Shown here piece by piece: positions 8,650 to 18,846 of a stretch of DNA of 64,000 nt. The stretch spans positions 1 through 64,000 of the forward strand of contig JAECUM010028985.1 in NCBI GenBank assembly GCA_016617855.1, given 5' to 3'. The notes below the pieces were generated by a model. That model did no database searches and was not told the origin of the DNA. It worked only from the letters and a program-made list of their open reading frames with translations. A program made the translations under genes and the position numbers. Position 1 is the stretch's first letter; each line of letters starts with the position of its first letter. This DNA comes from Megalonaias nervosa. Taxonomy: Eukaryota > Mollusca > Bivalvia > Unionida > Unionidae.

Positions 8650-9578
8650 TTGGAGGTTTTCGCCCGGCAAGTGACGTTGGCTCCAATTTACAACGTGTTG
8701 GTTGTCTTGGGGTATCAACCCGTTGCGAAATTGTAAATACGTCTACGGACCATACCGTTGTTGTTCACCTTCTACTCTCCAGGTGCATACAAATACCAAA
8801 CAAACTTGTCTCCGAGTGATGTAACGTTGCTGGCTGTGAAATCATTTTCTGAACAACAGTGACTGTTTTTGACGAATTGCATTGCCCGGTTTAAATCCGG
8901 CCGTGCGTGTGACTTCAGTGTTAAATGTTGCTATGACCAAAGGAAGTCGTGCAACCCATTCCTGACACCGCTCCGACCTAATCAACAATTCCTGTGCGTA
9001 CGCATGATCGAATAACCGTTCTGCAAGAGTATGATTAAATCGTTCCACAACAGCTTGGCCACGATGTACACTGACATGTCCGACACGTACTCCCACATGG
9101 TGTTTCTTCAGTATCACAGCCACAGATCCGAGAATTTCTTTGCCAGGATCCACTTGTAACAATCGTGCCCATGTGAGTTGGCCGCTTGCATAAATATGCT
9201 CTACTGCTTCTGAGACATTTGCAGAATCTTTTGATGTCAACGGCTCCACTTCATTGTATCTGCTAGACAAATCGACAACGGTTAGAGTGTATTTATATTA
9301 CCTTAACTTACCTTCTCGATCCGGGAGACAGTCTTGTGGAAGAAAAAACAAATCAGCTTGTTGGACCTCATCTGGTGTTTGGACATCAAACCAACAGCAT
9401 AAAATCTTCTTGGCACTGGTAAGTAAATTTGCCACAGTGCTTGTTTGGGGAACCATGCTCGAGCAATCCCATGCGTGACCTTAGCTGCACTGGCTAACTG
9501 TTCCACGGAGGCTTCACCTCTCCAGTACCTACGTGGACTGTAGTATATTTCGAGTAATGTCCAGCTGTTTGTGTCCAT
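8650..9578 (-). pseudogene. Polinton integrase (retroviral-type rve) of P2
   Basis: The N-terminal part (9578-9303) reads YYSPRRYWRGEASVEQLASA and ALWQIYLPVPR, the conserved start of Polinton integrases. The core (9270-8842) contains SSRYNEVEPLTSKDSANV, LLQVDPGKEILGS with the second catalytic Asp, and VERFNHTLAERLF with the catalytic Glu. A chromo-like C-terminal remnant (WYLYAPGE) reaches about 8650. A TAA and a frame change near 9290-9360 separate the two halves. The enzyme would insert the element with a 6-bp target duplication. It lies on the strand opposite to polymerase and ATPase, next to the PLA2-like gene. Confidence 0.85.
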
Positions 9579-9584
9579 TGTATA

Positions 9585-10085
9585 CTTTTTTTGTTTTCAT
9601 ATTGGTATAATTGTATTTATAACTAGTACCACCAAGTGCAGTCGTGGCTTTCATAACGACCCATTGTGCAATTCGTTCTTCAAATGCTGGATTAATCGCA
9701 TCCAAGCCATGGATCAGATCCACATCAGCGCGTGGGCTTCCAAGGATATAATTGAATGCTTTATTAGCAAGGTTATGTCGGTAACAATCAGCGTCAATGC
9801 AGTTGATAGGTGCTTCGCCAGGCCTTGGTTGATTGTCAGAATCGAGTCGTTTTTCCCAGCCGTTTATCAGGCACACAATTATTGTATCCAAGTAGGTGTT
9901 TTTCACCTGGATATTTAATCCATGGTGCCACTGATAACTTTGTTAATGCGGCCGCGATATCACCGACGCCGACGTATTTTAAACCCGACCGTATGAACGC
10001 GAACTTTTTTGCTCTACAAGGAACACAAGTTTCAGTAATCGCTGTTCGTCCATTACGTGTCTGAACTCGAGCTGGATTTGGCGTG
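9585..10085 (-). pseudogene. Parvovirus-type phospholipase A2 domain protein of P2
   Basis: A Cys-containing N-terminal part (TPNPARVQTRNGRTAITETC and AKKFAFIRSGLKYVGVGDIA, 10070-9950) leads to IKYPGEKHLLGYNNC, a degraded calcium-loop region. In the next frame PRPGEAPINCIDADCYRHNL follows (about 9815-9755), matching the PLA2 active-site helix D-x-x-C-x-x-H-D-x-A except that the second catalytic residue, Asp, is Asn. A helical tail ends near 9590. Such domains help parvoviruses breach endosomal membranes, and PLA2-like genes are known in the Polinton/adintovirus group. One frameshift lies near 9900. The assignment rests on motif spacing only. Confidence 0.65.
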
Positions 10086-10138
10086 AAATCTCACACAATA
10101 TGAAGATATGATCATATTATACGATTAACAATTATTCA

Positions 10139-10872
10139 ATGGCATCACGAAAAGGAAAATTGGCAGATGCCCTTGGTAAATTAATGATATTTCAGTCATC
10201 GATTTCTCTGCACAGGCAACACCTAAATCGTCCCGGCATGGTGATGAAACTGTGTTTCAAAACTCAGTTCATGCTCTAATCATTGGCTCTGCAAATCCGG
10301 GAAAACTCAACTGTTGTTGAATATGGTATGGTGAACCTGGAATCGGTTGTACGTGATTGTGCTATCTGCTGATGATCAACTATTATATGATGTTTTAAAA
10401 GATTTTCAAAAAGCGTGAAAAAGATAGTTGAAAAGGATGGTGCTAGCACCACCATTGATTTATGTTCTACCATTGACGAAGCATCTACCATTGACGATTT
10501 GGATGCAAGTAAAAACATCTTGTTGTGTATCATGAAGTGATGCTTGAAAACCAAGTCAATCCCGCACAAATATTTACACGAGGCCGACTCAAACATTTGG
10601 AGGTCATCTATTTGACTGAACAATACGCCTATGTGCCTAAAGTGATCCGCGACATTTCTAACATGCTGATGATATTTGGTGGCATTGACACTCAAATTCT
10701 TGAAAACATCCATTTGACTTGGTGTACAGGCTACAACATGTGCTATGAATTTCGTGATATGTTTGCGCGGATTACCACGGACCCTTATAGTTTTGTCATA
10801 ATTGAGTTGATGGGAACTTGCAGTCGAAGGAGTAACTATCGAGCTCGAGCTTGCCTGGATGCGTCAATTTAA
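10139..10872 (+). pseudogene. FtsK/HerA-type genome-packaging ATPase of P2
   Basis: Starts MASRKGKLADALGKL. A degraded Walker A appears as ALIIGSANPGKLN (about 10273-10311). A Walker B region, KNILLC, lies just before a frame break at about 10530. The long C-terminal piece (10540-10872) reads MLENQVNPAQIFTRGRLKHLEV, then TEQYAYVPKVIRDISNMLMI and EFRDMFARITTDPYSFVIIE. These correspond to the 'FTRGRHK', 'YLxQSYxxxPKxxR' and 'PYGFVVID' motifs of Polinton A32-like ATPases. Its role would be pumping DNA into capsids. At least two frameshifts. The neighbours are PLA2 (divergent) and the coiled-coil gene. Confidence 0.8.
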
Positions 10873-10902
10873 CAATTAAAAAAACAATCATATAAAAATT
10901 TC

Positions 10903-11274
10903 CGGTTGTGATACCATAGAATCATACGAAAGACGACGCCGTGAAGGTGCTCAGCAATATCTAGAAATGTTTGAAAATGTGATAGAAGGTCGCGGAAATA
11001 GCAACGATATGTTAGAGTCACGAGAAACTGCACGAAAAGACCTTAGAGAGGGGTTTTAATAAACATTTGCGCCGCTGACTAAACTCACAAAAGAAATTGC
11101 AGAAGTCACCAAAACAACCGCACAGCGAGTGGCAGCGCTTATTGGAACAGAAGCACCTGATCCATTTCCTAAGATAGCCAAACGTACCAAGGATATAAAA
11201 AATGCTATAGCAACTGCAGAGATGATTACGCGTTTGATCGAAAAGCAAAAGATAAAGAAGAACACGTTAACTTG
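10903..11274 (+). pseudogene. Coiled-coil late-block protein of P2
   Basis: Helical, charged frame ESYERRRREGAQQYLEMFEN and MLESRETARKDLREGF, two stops at about 11059-11064, then TFAPLTKLTKEIAEVTKTTA, FPKIAKRTKDIKNAIATAEM and a stop near 11274. It is homologous to P1 3310-3543 by position and by the T-[KE]-x-T-K motif, and to P3 28600-29030 by TFAxLxK-x-T-[KR]-E and KIAKRxKxIKxA. Unknown function. Confidence 0.55.
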
Positions 11275-11315
11275 AAAAATCACGTTCTCCACCACTACAC
11301 AGTTATCGGTCATTG

Positions 11316-12140
11316 ATGCATACCCCGAAACAAACTTTTAATGAAGAAGGTCGCCAGTGGATCAACAATCACCCCTACCGTGCAAGTCTTAAAATACCCC
11401 CAATTGGAGAGATTTTGTGATCAGAGAACTATCAAAGGACATAAAAAATGGTTTGGGTCAAGTGTGTATACAAAGAATTTACTGGGGCTAAAAAGCCTTC
11501 GGCAGGATGTTTAATTCTTATGATAATATATTTGATTTGATGAAAGCTGGTGATGCACACTTGAAAGTATCTCCTGCACAGAACATGAGAATATCAACCA
11601 GCCTATAAAACTTCCACGACAGACAAATATGTGTATATACTACCCTTGGATACTACAACAGAAGTATATTCGGATCGACCAATATTTACCGTTAAAATTG
11701 AGGCATACGAATATTCAGATCAAGCAGCCGCACCTCAACCAAAGCATAAGAAGCATCCGCCACTAAAAGTTAAACGAAAAAGAATATGCCAAAACACCAG
11801 GAGAAGAACAGCCTGCACCGATTCTTTTCTCTCCTACAATGGAAAAACAGAATAGATAGACGAAGATGTACAAAGGTTGTCACAACAACCGATGCCAAGA
11901 ATTAAACCCACAAACCAAGGAAAGGGCCTTGGTGGACTGTGTGACCCTAACAATCTTGCAGAATGATTGGAAATACTTGTATGATCAGTTCTTGCCGGCA
12001 ATGCACCCGAAGCAATTAATGAAGCTACAACGATCTACCGGCGTTTGCTCACTAATGATCTAATGGACAGAGAGACATATCGCGCGCTGATGCATGTATT
12101 TGTTCGATTCGTGATATATACGACACCGATGATGAGTTCT
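11316..12140 (+). pseudogene. P2 homolog of the P1 255-residue late protein
   Basis: Begins MHTPKQTFNEEGRQWINNHP, which parallels the P1 N-terminal domain. The C-terminal domain (about 11880-12110) reads GLGGLCDPNNLAE then AGNAPEAINEATTIYRRLLT and DLMDRETYRALM, matching P1 NNSPEIINEITSICQRLF and INVYRSLINE. The middle holds a basic Lys/Pro stretch (PQPKHKKHPPLKVKRKR). Broken by about six stops or shifts. Confidence 0.55.
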
Positions 12141-12218
12141 GAAAAGATTGAGATGCTGCTTGTGCTACGTGAAATCTATGCATCAATGAAAGAGGTAGTT
12201 GTAAATGTAGCCCAGTGC

Positions 12219-12261
12219 GTTACCTCGAATATTATCATTGGGTTACCTCGAATATTATCAT
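12219..12261 (+). repeat. Short tandem duplication in P2
   Basis: A 20-bp unit starting GTTACCTCGAATATTATC occurs at 12219-12238 and 12242-12261, separated by TGG. A local slippage-type duplication inside decayed coding DNA. Confidence 0.85.
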
Positions 12262-12952
12262 CACATCAACGAAAACAGAATTCAGCGTGACTTTGTCTAC
12301 AGCTGTGACCGCTGTGGAATCACACACATTTGAGATCGTACTAGCGCTGCGAATGAATTACAGTTGGTCTAATATTCGATCCCAAACATTTGGTGGTCTG
12401 CTCGCAAATAACTCATATGTGTTTGCAGCATACACTGGCGAGATCTCGCATACTATTGAACTTCTCTCTGACGCGTACGAGATAAAATCTATCAATGAAT
12501 AAATTCAATGAAGAATTTCTGTGTTGACTGGCAAAGATTCTAAAACTTCTATACGTGCCCATGAGCCCACATTATGTTCCGCCATCGCAATAGAATTTCA
12601 AACGTATGCTGTTGATCTTGCACGGTAGTCAATAAAATCAATTTTAGGTTGGCCTGGGAACATTTCAGACGATAAATAATTTTTACGTTTGGGATATCAT
12701 ATCGCCCCTGACATTGTGAGAATTACCTCAACAACGCAGGGCAGTATAACTTGTGACGCCATCAGTGTCAGCTATGAAATTAGGTCTGAAACGACAGGTG
12801 TAGTTGTTCATGGTTATATTTTATTTGGGTTTTCACCAACCGTGGATCCGGATGACTTGATATCGATTGCGCCCGCAGCACCTGTGTATTTGCCATGCCT
12901 TAATAATCCACATTCGTGTTCCCCTTGTGGATCAAAACTGGTACCTAGTTGA
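12262..12952 (+). pseudogene. Beta-rich coding fragments of P2 between late genes (penton/minor capsid candidate)
   Basis: Two frames rich in alternating hydrophobic and polar residues: FSVTLSTAVTAVESHTFEIV to LLANNSYVFAAYTGEISHTI (12275-12500) and IVRITSTTQGSITCDAISVS followed by RSETTGVVVHGYILFGF (12707-12835). They sit one gene before the basic small protein and capsid gene. Polintons usually encode a single-jelly-roll penton protein, and the strand-like pattern fits, but I see no diagnostic motif. P1 has no equivalent at this place. Confidence 0.3.
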
Positions 12953-13023
12953 TCTGAGAGGTAAAATTTTAATCTACAACTGTACATTAGAGATCGACCT
13001 GACATTTAATAATAATAACAACA

Positions 13024-13440
13024 ATGACAGTAATGTGTAGACGTGTGAAACACGTTCAAATTGTTAGCGCTAGACAACGCATGTACATGATCTATTATTG
13101 AACTAGGCTCAGTGTTGCTCCTGTATTATTTGCGAGTGCGCCAAAAGCATTTACAGCCATATTATTGCACGCTGCTCCCATCGCTAAGCAAGTAAAAATG
13201 CAAGTTGTGGATAGTGTTCAAAGATCTGCTGCGGATCGATTAAAACAACTGGGCTCGCAGACAGCTCAGTCGCTTCGAGATCGAATAAGGCGATTAATAA
13301 TACGAGCACCAAAGACTGCTCCAGTTACATTACCATCAACAGAATCAGTTGGTAAAATCGTTAAAGAAGCCGCTCAGCAACAATTTACAGATTCAGCGAT
13401 TGCACATCTAGTAATTGAGAGAGGATTTGAACGGTATTAA
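13024..13440 (+). pseudogene. P2 homolog of the basic small structural-type protein
   Basis: Starts MTVMCRRVKHVQIVSARQRM, has one stop at about 13099, then LSVAPVLFASAPKAFTAILL and an intact 91-codon stretch with SLRDRIRRLIIRAPKTAP and LPSTESVGKIVKEAAQQQF. This matches P1 2024-2467 in order (basic N-terminus, hydrophobic/amphipathic helix, RIRRLI, PSTE). It lies directly upstream of the capsid remnant, as in P1. Confidence 0.6.
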
Positions 13441-13459
13441 AGAAAATCTTTACTGAATA

Positions 13460-13815
13460 ATGGCCCAGTTCAAAGATGAATTTGATTCAGCATTTGACAT
13501 GGGAGAACCTGTATTAGTGGATCAAGTAAGAGCGATTTTCAGTATTATTCATACCCAGTCAGAGACCCCAATCAGTTAAAAATAGAACTGCAAATGCAAG
13601 ACACATCTAGGATTCTTTTTCTTAATGTGAGGAATTTTTGGACATTGCGAGAAAACTGGTACGCGATAACAATAACAATTCCGATGCAAATACCCTTGTG
13701 GGATTTGTCAACAGCACTATCATGGTGTTATTCAACAGTGCATGTTACTCCATCATTGTTGTTGGAGGGTGTTGGAGGTCGAATGAGAGCCACCAATGCA
13801 CCTGTAGAGAATTAA
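13460..13815 (+). pseudogene. Major capsid protein remnant of P2 with a large internal deletion
   Basis: Starts MAQFKDEFDSAFDMGEPVLV. Then come pieces matching the P1 N-terminus (IELQMQDTSR; TLVGFVNSTIMVLFNSACYS), after which the sequence jumps to LLLEGVGGRMRATNAPVEN, the last residues of the P1 protein. About 350 codons of the double-jelly-roll body are missing, plus frameshifts. An inactive remnant; it fixes the identity and order of the P2 late block. Confidence 0.8.
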
Positions 13816-13845
13816 TAATTAAATGTGTTACGTATTTTGTTAATA

Positions 13846-14327
13846 ATGTCCTACAATGAAATGAGGGTCCGTCTTCCTGAAAATCAATCAATTTACAAAA
13901 ATAACACACGCAATCAAAAACAATTGTGTGGTAACACTAAAACTTTCTTCAGCAAAATTAATTGTAAATGTTCCTGTGTGGTTGACCCAAACACAACTCA
14001 CTAAGCTTAATACGGCCAAACACAAACACCTCAATGACATTAAAACTATGCAAGTCAGAGGTGACACAAAAGCAAAACTCTGGTTGAATATTCCCATTTC
14101 TTGCAGAGATTCGAGTGTTGTTGGCAGCACCGGCCCTAGGGTCTGCAAAAGCTACAGCATTAGGGGCTGAAATGGAAACTACATCATGAATGGCTTTGGA
14201 AAAGGCAGTTGGAGGCAGAGCCTCTCGTGGCCGTATGACAAAGAGGCTTCGATCTCCAGGCACGAGCAGTCGAATACCCTCTGGCAGAAGTCTTCGATTA
14301 CCCAGTCGCAGAACATCGTGCCGTTGA
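13846..14327 (+). pseudogene. pX-like basic protein remnant of P2
   Basis: Starts MSYNEMRVRLPENQSIYK, parallel to P1 MSYHHVSVSLTPGQIKR. Next come TLKLSSAKLIVNV and LTKLNTAKHKHLNDIKT, then the Ala-rich segment LAEIRVLLAAPALGSAKATA, and a basic tail with RGRMTKRLRSPGT and GRSLRLPSRR. Several frame changes. The tail supports the view that the P1 gene should also end in a Gly/Arg-rich tail. The stop overlaps the protease remnant, as in P1. Confidence 0.6.
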
Positions 14328-14574
14328 CCAATCTTGATTTAATAGCTATGGCACAATGAATCAAACATGTTCGTCGTGTTTCTATGTGAAATGAGCTTAC
14401 ACCAATGGTGCCATGCATCCGTGAAAGCGGCATTTTCAATTTTGATTCATTAACAGGCGAGACACTCACTGGGTTGCATACGTGGTAACGCCTCAACATA
14501 GATTTTACGTTGACTCGAATGGACTTGCACCGCCAGTTGAAGTTTTTAATTATTTCTCCAAGTACAGTAAATAA
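14312..14574 (+). pseudogene. Adenain-like cysteine protease remnant of P2
   Basis: Reads NIVPLTNLDLIAMAQ*, then (other frame) IRESGIFNFDSLTGE, then (other frame) DTHWVAYVV and FYVDSNGLAPPVEVFNYFSK before a stop. THW is the catalytic-His motif and D-S-x-G-x-x-P-P the following acidic/substrate region of Polinton proteases. The region that should carry the catalytic Cys is absent: the next gene starts 19 bp downstream. Processes virion proteins in the intact family. Confidence 0.65.
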
Positions 14575-14592
14575 CCGTTGTTTCTTTCGACT

Positions 14593-14902
14593 ATGTCAAT
14601 ACAAACACGGTTAGATGGTCCCATATACAGTCATCTTGTTAATGAAGCCTCGCGTCCACAGGAGCGTTCACCAACACCGCAAACACTTATTGATTTCACA
14701 TAGATAATATTATACAGCAATCTCTGTTAACATTCACTGAAGTTACTCAGCTCGACGACACAGTGCGAATGTGCAACTGAGCAGATTTGCTGGTCGTGTT
14801 GTTGTTGCCGTTGATCCAGGTGAACTTGTGATTTTTGAAGATGACGCTGGCAAACTGAAAACTTCGAACGTAGACATTCAAGATATTATGTTATTTTGTT
14901 AA
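14593..14902 (+). pseudogene. Small broken P2 ORF next to the gypsy insertion
   Basis: ATG at 14593 opens SIQTRLDGPIYSHLVNEASR and TPQTLIDFT, then a TAG. A shifted frame gives DNIIQQSLLTFTEVTQLDDT, and a third gives RFAGRVVVAVDPGELVIFED with a stop at 14900. The pieces abut with small shifts, so this was a gene of about 100 codons. I do not recognise the family. Confidence 0.5.
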
Positions 14903-14919
14903 GGTTCAAGTAGGAATTG

Positions 14920-14983
14920 TGTTATGTATATTTAATTTAATTGTTTGTTTATTAGATTTTTAAAAATTTTATTTCATTACATG
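14920..14983 (+). repeat. Truncated 5' LTR of gypsy A
   Basis: Matches the first ~64 bp of the 3' LTR (TGTTATGTATATTTAATTTA to TTTCATTACATG), then breaks into coding sequence at about 14984. Confidence 0.85.
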
Positions 14984-15314
14984 AGAATGATGTTGATCAG
15001 GAACGTAGTCCTTTAGCTGACACACGTAGTGGTCAGGCTTTCATGAGATCACTTTCACTCCTTGTTTGGATCAATCAAATGGTATTGATCACAGTGATCC
15101 TCTTTTAAATACTCATTCTCTTTATTCTAATCAGGGTGACAAATGACAATCACTTGTCGTCGAACAGGAAAAAGATCCTGAGATCTCCTGTTTGTCTCAA
15201 AGGGCCATTAGTGAAACTGAAGTCACAGAAGCACCTGCTTCTTATTTCGTTAAAAATGGGATTCTTATGAGAAAATGGAGACTACCTGAGGTACCTGCTG
15301 GTGACAAGTGATCA

Positions 15315-16485
15315 GTGAACTGTCAAATTGTAGTTCAAAAATCTTGCAGACAGGAAATTCTTAGTCTGGCCCATAAAACTCCTTTGGCAGGTTATTTAGG
15401 GAATAATAAGACTTATCATATGATCTTGAATAACTTCAGTCGGCCAAAAATTAAAAGTGATGTTTGTAAATACTGCAGATCTTGTCACACTTGTCAAATG
15501 TTAGTAAACCCAATCAGAAGATACCTAAGGTCATTCTTCTTCCTATTCCTGCATTTCGCGAACCATTTAGCAGAACAATGGTAGATTGTGCCGGTCCCTT
15601 TACCTAAGACCAAGTCAGGTAACCAATATTTTTTGATCATAATGTGTGTGTCCAAAAGATTCCCAGAGGTAATTTCTTTGAGGAATATTAAAACTAAAAC
15701 AACAGTAAAATTTTGATCAAGATGTTTAACCCAATTTGGCCTTCCCAAATCTCTCAAATCTGATCAAGGGTTAAATTTTATGTATGGAGTTTTCCAGCAC
15801 GTTATGTGTGAATTAGGCATTCAACAATTCAAGTCTTCTGCCTATCACCCTGAGAGCCAAGGGGCTTTATAAAGAGTCATCAAACTTTGAAAAATACGAT
15901 TCCGTCAAATTGTTTTGATACGGCTAAAGATTGGAATGACGACGTTCTTGTAGTATTGTTTGCTGTTAGGGAATCATTTCAAGAATCTTTAGGATTCAGT
16001 CCCATTGAACTAGTTTTTCCACATAGTGTGCTCGGACCATTGAAGTTGTTAAAAGAGAAACTTCTTTCTAATGAAGATACCGAAATTAATCTTCTCGATT
16101 ATGTTTCCAATTTTAAGTATAAGTTGGAAAAGGCTTGTGAGGTTGCAAGAACTAATCTACACTCTACGCAGTCAAACATGAAAATACGTTATGATAACTA
16201 TACAAAGGAAAGGACTTTTCAGGCCTGGAGGAAGACTTTTGGCTCTCTTGCCCGTACCACCAAATCATCTTCAGGCTAAATATTATGGTCCTTACACAGT
16301 TGAAAAGAAAGTAAATGATTTAAATTATTATATCAGTACTCCTAGGAGGCGAAAACAAAAACAACTTTGCCGTATGAATATGTTAAAAGAGTATGTGAAT
16401 AGAGACAGCCATGTTAATCATGCAATTAATTTACTTATACCTGTCCCACACACTGATGATCTAAGCGATGGAATGCAATGGGACT
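15315..16485 (+). pseudogene. Integrase of gypsy A
   Basis: Zinc-binding HHCC domain: HKTPLAGYLGNNKTYHMI and CRSCHTCQM. In other frames the rve core follows: MVDCAGP (first Asp, about 15583), LKSDQGLNFMYG (second Asp, about 15756) and YHPESQGAL (Glu, about 15843). The C-terminal part (GGRLLALLPVPPNHLQAKYY and PYTVEKKVNDLNYYIS) ends near 16485. Two or more frameshifts and stops. It precedes RT, the reverse of standard gypsy order. Confidence 0.85.
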
Positions 16486-16639
16486 AAATTGATTTTGGAG
16501 TAACAAATCTTCAGAATTCAGAAATTATTAATAATCTGCACCAGAAACATTCACATTTACAGCAACAAGAAAATAATGAACTAAAACAGTTATTACATGA
16601 ATATGAGTACTTATTTCCAGATGTTCCTACAAGAACAAA

Positions 16640-17200
16640 TAATTTCTACCATGACGTTGATATTTTGAATTCCACTCCTGTGAAACAACACCCGTACAGG
16701 ATGAACCTCTCAAACAGGAATATTTGAAGAAAGAAATTCAGTATTTGCTGGAGAATAATTTTATAGAACTGAGTAAAAGTGACTGAAGTTCACCATGTAT
16801 ACTTGTTCCGAAACCAGATAATACTTTCCGCATGTGCACTGATTATAGAAAGGTGAACAGTGTGACTAAAACAAATTAATTTCCATTCCCAAGAATCGAT
16901 GACTGAATTGATAAAATTGGAAATGCAAAGTATGACATCAAATTTGACCTTCTGAAAGGATTTTGGCAAATTTCACTGACGGAAAGGTTAAGAAAATTTC
17001 GACATTCTTGACTCCAGGTGGACTTTATCAATATAAAATGATGCCGCTTAAGATGAAAGGTTCTCCTAGTACTTTTCTACGTTTAATGAACATGATTACA
17101 TCTGGTCTAGATAATTGTGATTTCTTAGAGATATCATGGCACATGGACAAGTTAAACCTATATAGATGCTAAGGTCAAGGCTATCTCTGATTTCCCTGTG
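16640..17200 (+). pseudogene. Reverse transcriptase of gypsy A, catalytic YIDD deleted
   Basis: Fragments CILVPKPDNTFRMCTDYRKV, FDLLKGFWQISLTERLRKF and MITSGLDNCD follow the order of gypsy RT. After NCD the sequence jumps to remnants of the FLGH region (SWHMDKLNLYR), so the YIDD active site and about 60 residues are missing. Copy B retains this part. Confidence 0.8.
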
Positions 17201-17236
17201 CATATCTGTAAAAAGTAACTGATGCGATTTTGAGGT

Positions 17237-17790
17237 GTGGCTGGATACTATCGGAAATTTTGTTTTAATTTTTCCATAACTGCTGAACCCTTGACAAATT
17301 TATTGAGCAAGAAAACCAAATTTCATTGGTCTGAGAAATGTCAGGAGGTTTTTGATAAATTAAAGGCCATACTTAAGAGTGCATCAGATCTTACAGCTCC
17401 AAATTTCAGCCAATCATATAAACTGTCTGTTGATGCAAGTGATGTTGGTGTTGGAGCAGTATTGATTCCAGAAGACAAAACTTGTGTAGATCATCCAGTG
17501 CTTTATTTATCTAAGAAATTAAATAAGCACCAGAGAAATTATTCCACAATCGAGAAGGAATGTTTGGCTTTGATATTGACATTACAATACTTTGAAGTCT
17601 ACATTAGTTCAGTTCCTTCTCCGATTAGTGCGTTTAGTGACCACAAGCCCCTTACTTTCATCGACAAGATGAAAAACAAATCTCAGAGAATATTAAAGTG
17701 AAGTTTGATGTTGCATGAATATAATACTGACATCAGACACATCAAATTAAAAGACAATTTAATAGCAGATGCACTTTCACGTGTATAGAA
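17237..17790 (+). pseudogene. RNase H domain of gypsy A
   Basis: An open 154-codon stretch: AGYYRKFCFNFSITAEPLTN, SVDASDVGVGAVLI (RNase H first Asp), NYSTIEKECLALILTLQYF (Glu) and FSDHKPLTFIDKMKNKSQRI, then a stop at 17701. A further DNLIADALSRV-like remnant is near 17755-17785. The longest undamaged piece of this copy. Followed by the polypurine tract GAGGGGAAG (17916-17924). Confidence 0.85.
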
Positions 17791-17924
17791 ATATATTGTT
17801 TCGTGTATACTTTGTGTCATTCAAAAGATCTCATTTCATGTAATTTTTTCAACATGTATATTTGACTTATGGTAAAAAAAAAAGCTTTAGTGTGTAAATC
17901 TTTCTTTTTCTTTCTGAGGGGAAG

Positions 17925-18846
17925 TGTTATATATATTTAATTTAATTGTTTGTTTGCTAGTTTTTAAAAATATTTTTTATTTCATTACATGCTATTCTAA
18001 TGTAACATTGTATCCTGGACTTGACCTTGTCCAAAATTGAATTCATTTCTGTTTGACCCAAATTGACTTTTCTATTTGATTTTATGTAAACAACTAATAC
18101 ATAGCTAAATTATTCTCTCTATGTGTGGGCTTGATATCAGGATCATTATTAATAGAAGCAGTAAATATGTTTATTTGGGTCATATTTTGGAGTTTCCTAA
18201 GTGAATTATACATAATTCAGGTTATTGTTTGTAAACATCACAATGATTTTAGAAGGTTATTTTACATTATGTAATTTTTAGTTTAGAAAATGCTAATTGT
18301 GACCTGAGGTCAAGTAGAGACCTATATAATCTTGTGATTGTGAGGACTTGGTCATTCATGTTTTAACATCTAGCACTTTAAAGTTGTATATTACATGTTG
18401 TGACCAGCAGTTTTGGGCTGGAATCTTTTTTCTTCAAATTATTGAATTCAAGTGATTATTTCTAGAAATACAAAAGTGCTCTGATAAAAGTCTTGCATAG
18501 AGACAGTCACTTAAATTTATAGTATTTTCAAAATTGGAATTACATTTCTGTGATTCAACAAAAGACTTTTGACACATCAACACTTTAAATAGCTACCACA
18601 GACACGTCATCGACTTCAGTTTGTTTTTTACTGGATTTTTACTGAATTGTATTCAGGACTTTACATTACTATGACTTGTGTTTGTAATTCTTGGATTGTT
18701 TTGGGATTTAATTAGCAATACTTTAAGTTGTTTTTTCTCATTTTCAATTTGCATTCTAGGGAAATAAATATATTTGTTAAATTTTACAAAGCTTCTTGTC
18801 TTTCACTCTTTGCTGTTACTTATTTTAAGAGCATAGACTCGTAACA
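17925..18846 (+). repeat. Full-length 3' LTR of gypsy A (922 bp)
   Basis: Begins TGTTAT right after the polypurine tract GAGGGGAAG and ends CGTAACA before the ATTG duplication. It aligns over its length with the 5' LTR of copy B (38554 to about 39476). An AATAAA polyadenylation signal lies near 18763, followed by a TTTTACAAAGCTT terminal segment shared by all LTRs in this window. Confidence 0.9.

Larger units (their letters stand above)
14920..18846 (+). mobile_element. Ty3/gypsy LTR retrotransposon copy A, Gmr1-like gene order, nested in P2
   Basis: Element ends TGTTA...TAACA, flanked by the 4-bp duplication ATTG (14916-14919 and 18847-18850). The 5' LTR is cut to its first ~64 bp, and gag plus protease are deleted: the sequence jumps from LTR position ~64 to a point equivalent to 41355 in copy B. 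What remains reads integrase, then reverse transcriptase, then RNase H, then the 3' LTR. Integrase upstream of a gypsy-type RT is the hallmark of Gmr1-like elements. A defective copy. Confidence 0.85.

Noticed and set aside
10276..10713. Minus-strand ORF of 145 codons
   Set aside because: Antisense of the packaging ATPase, whose motifs are on the plus strand.
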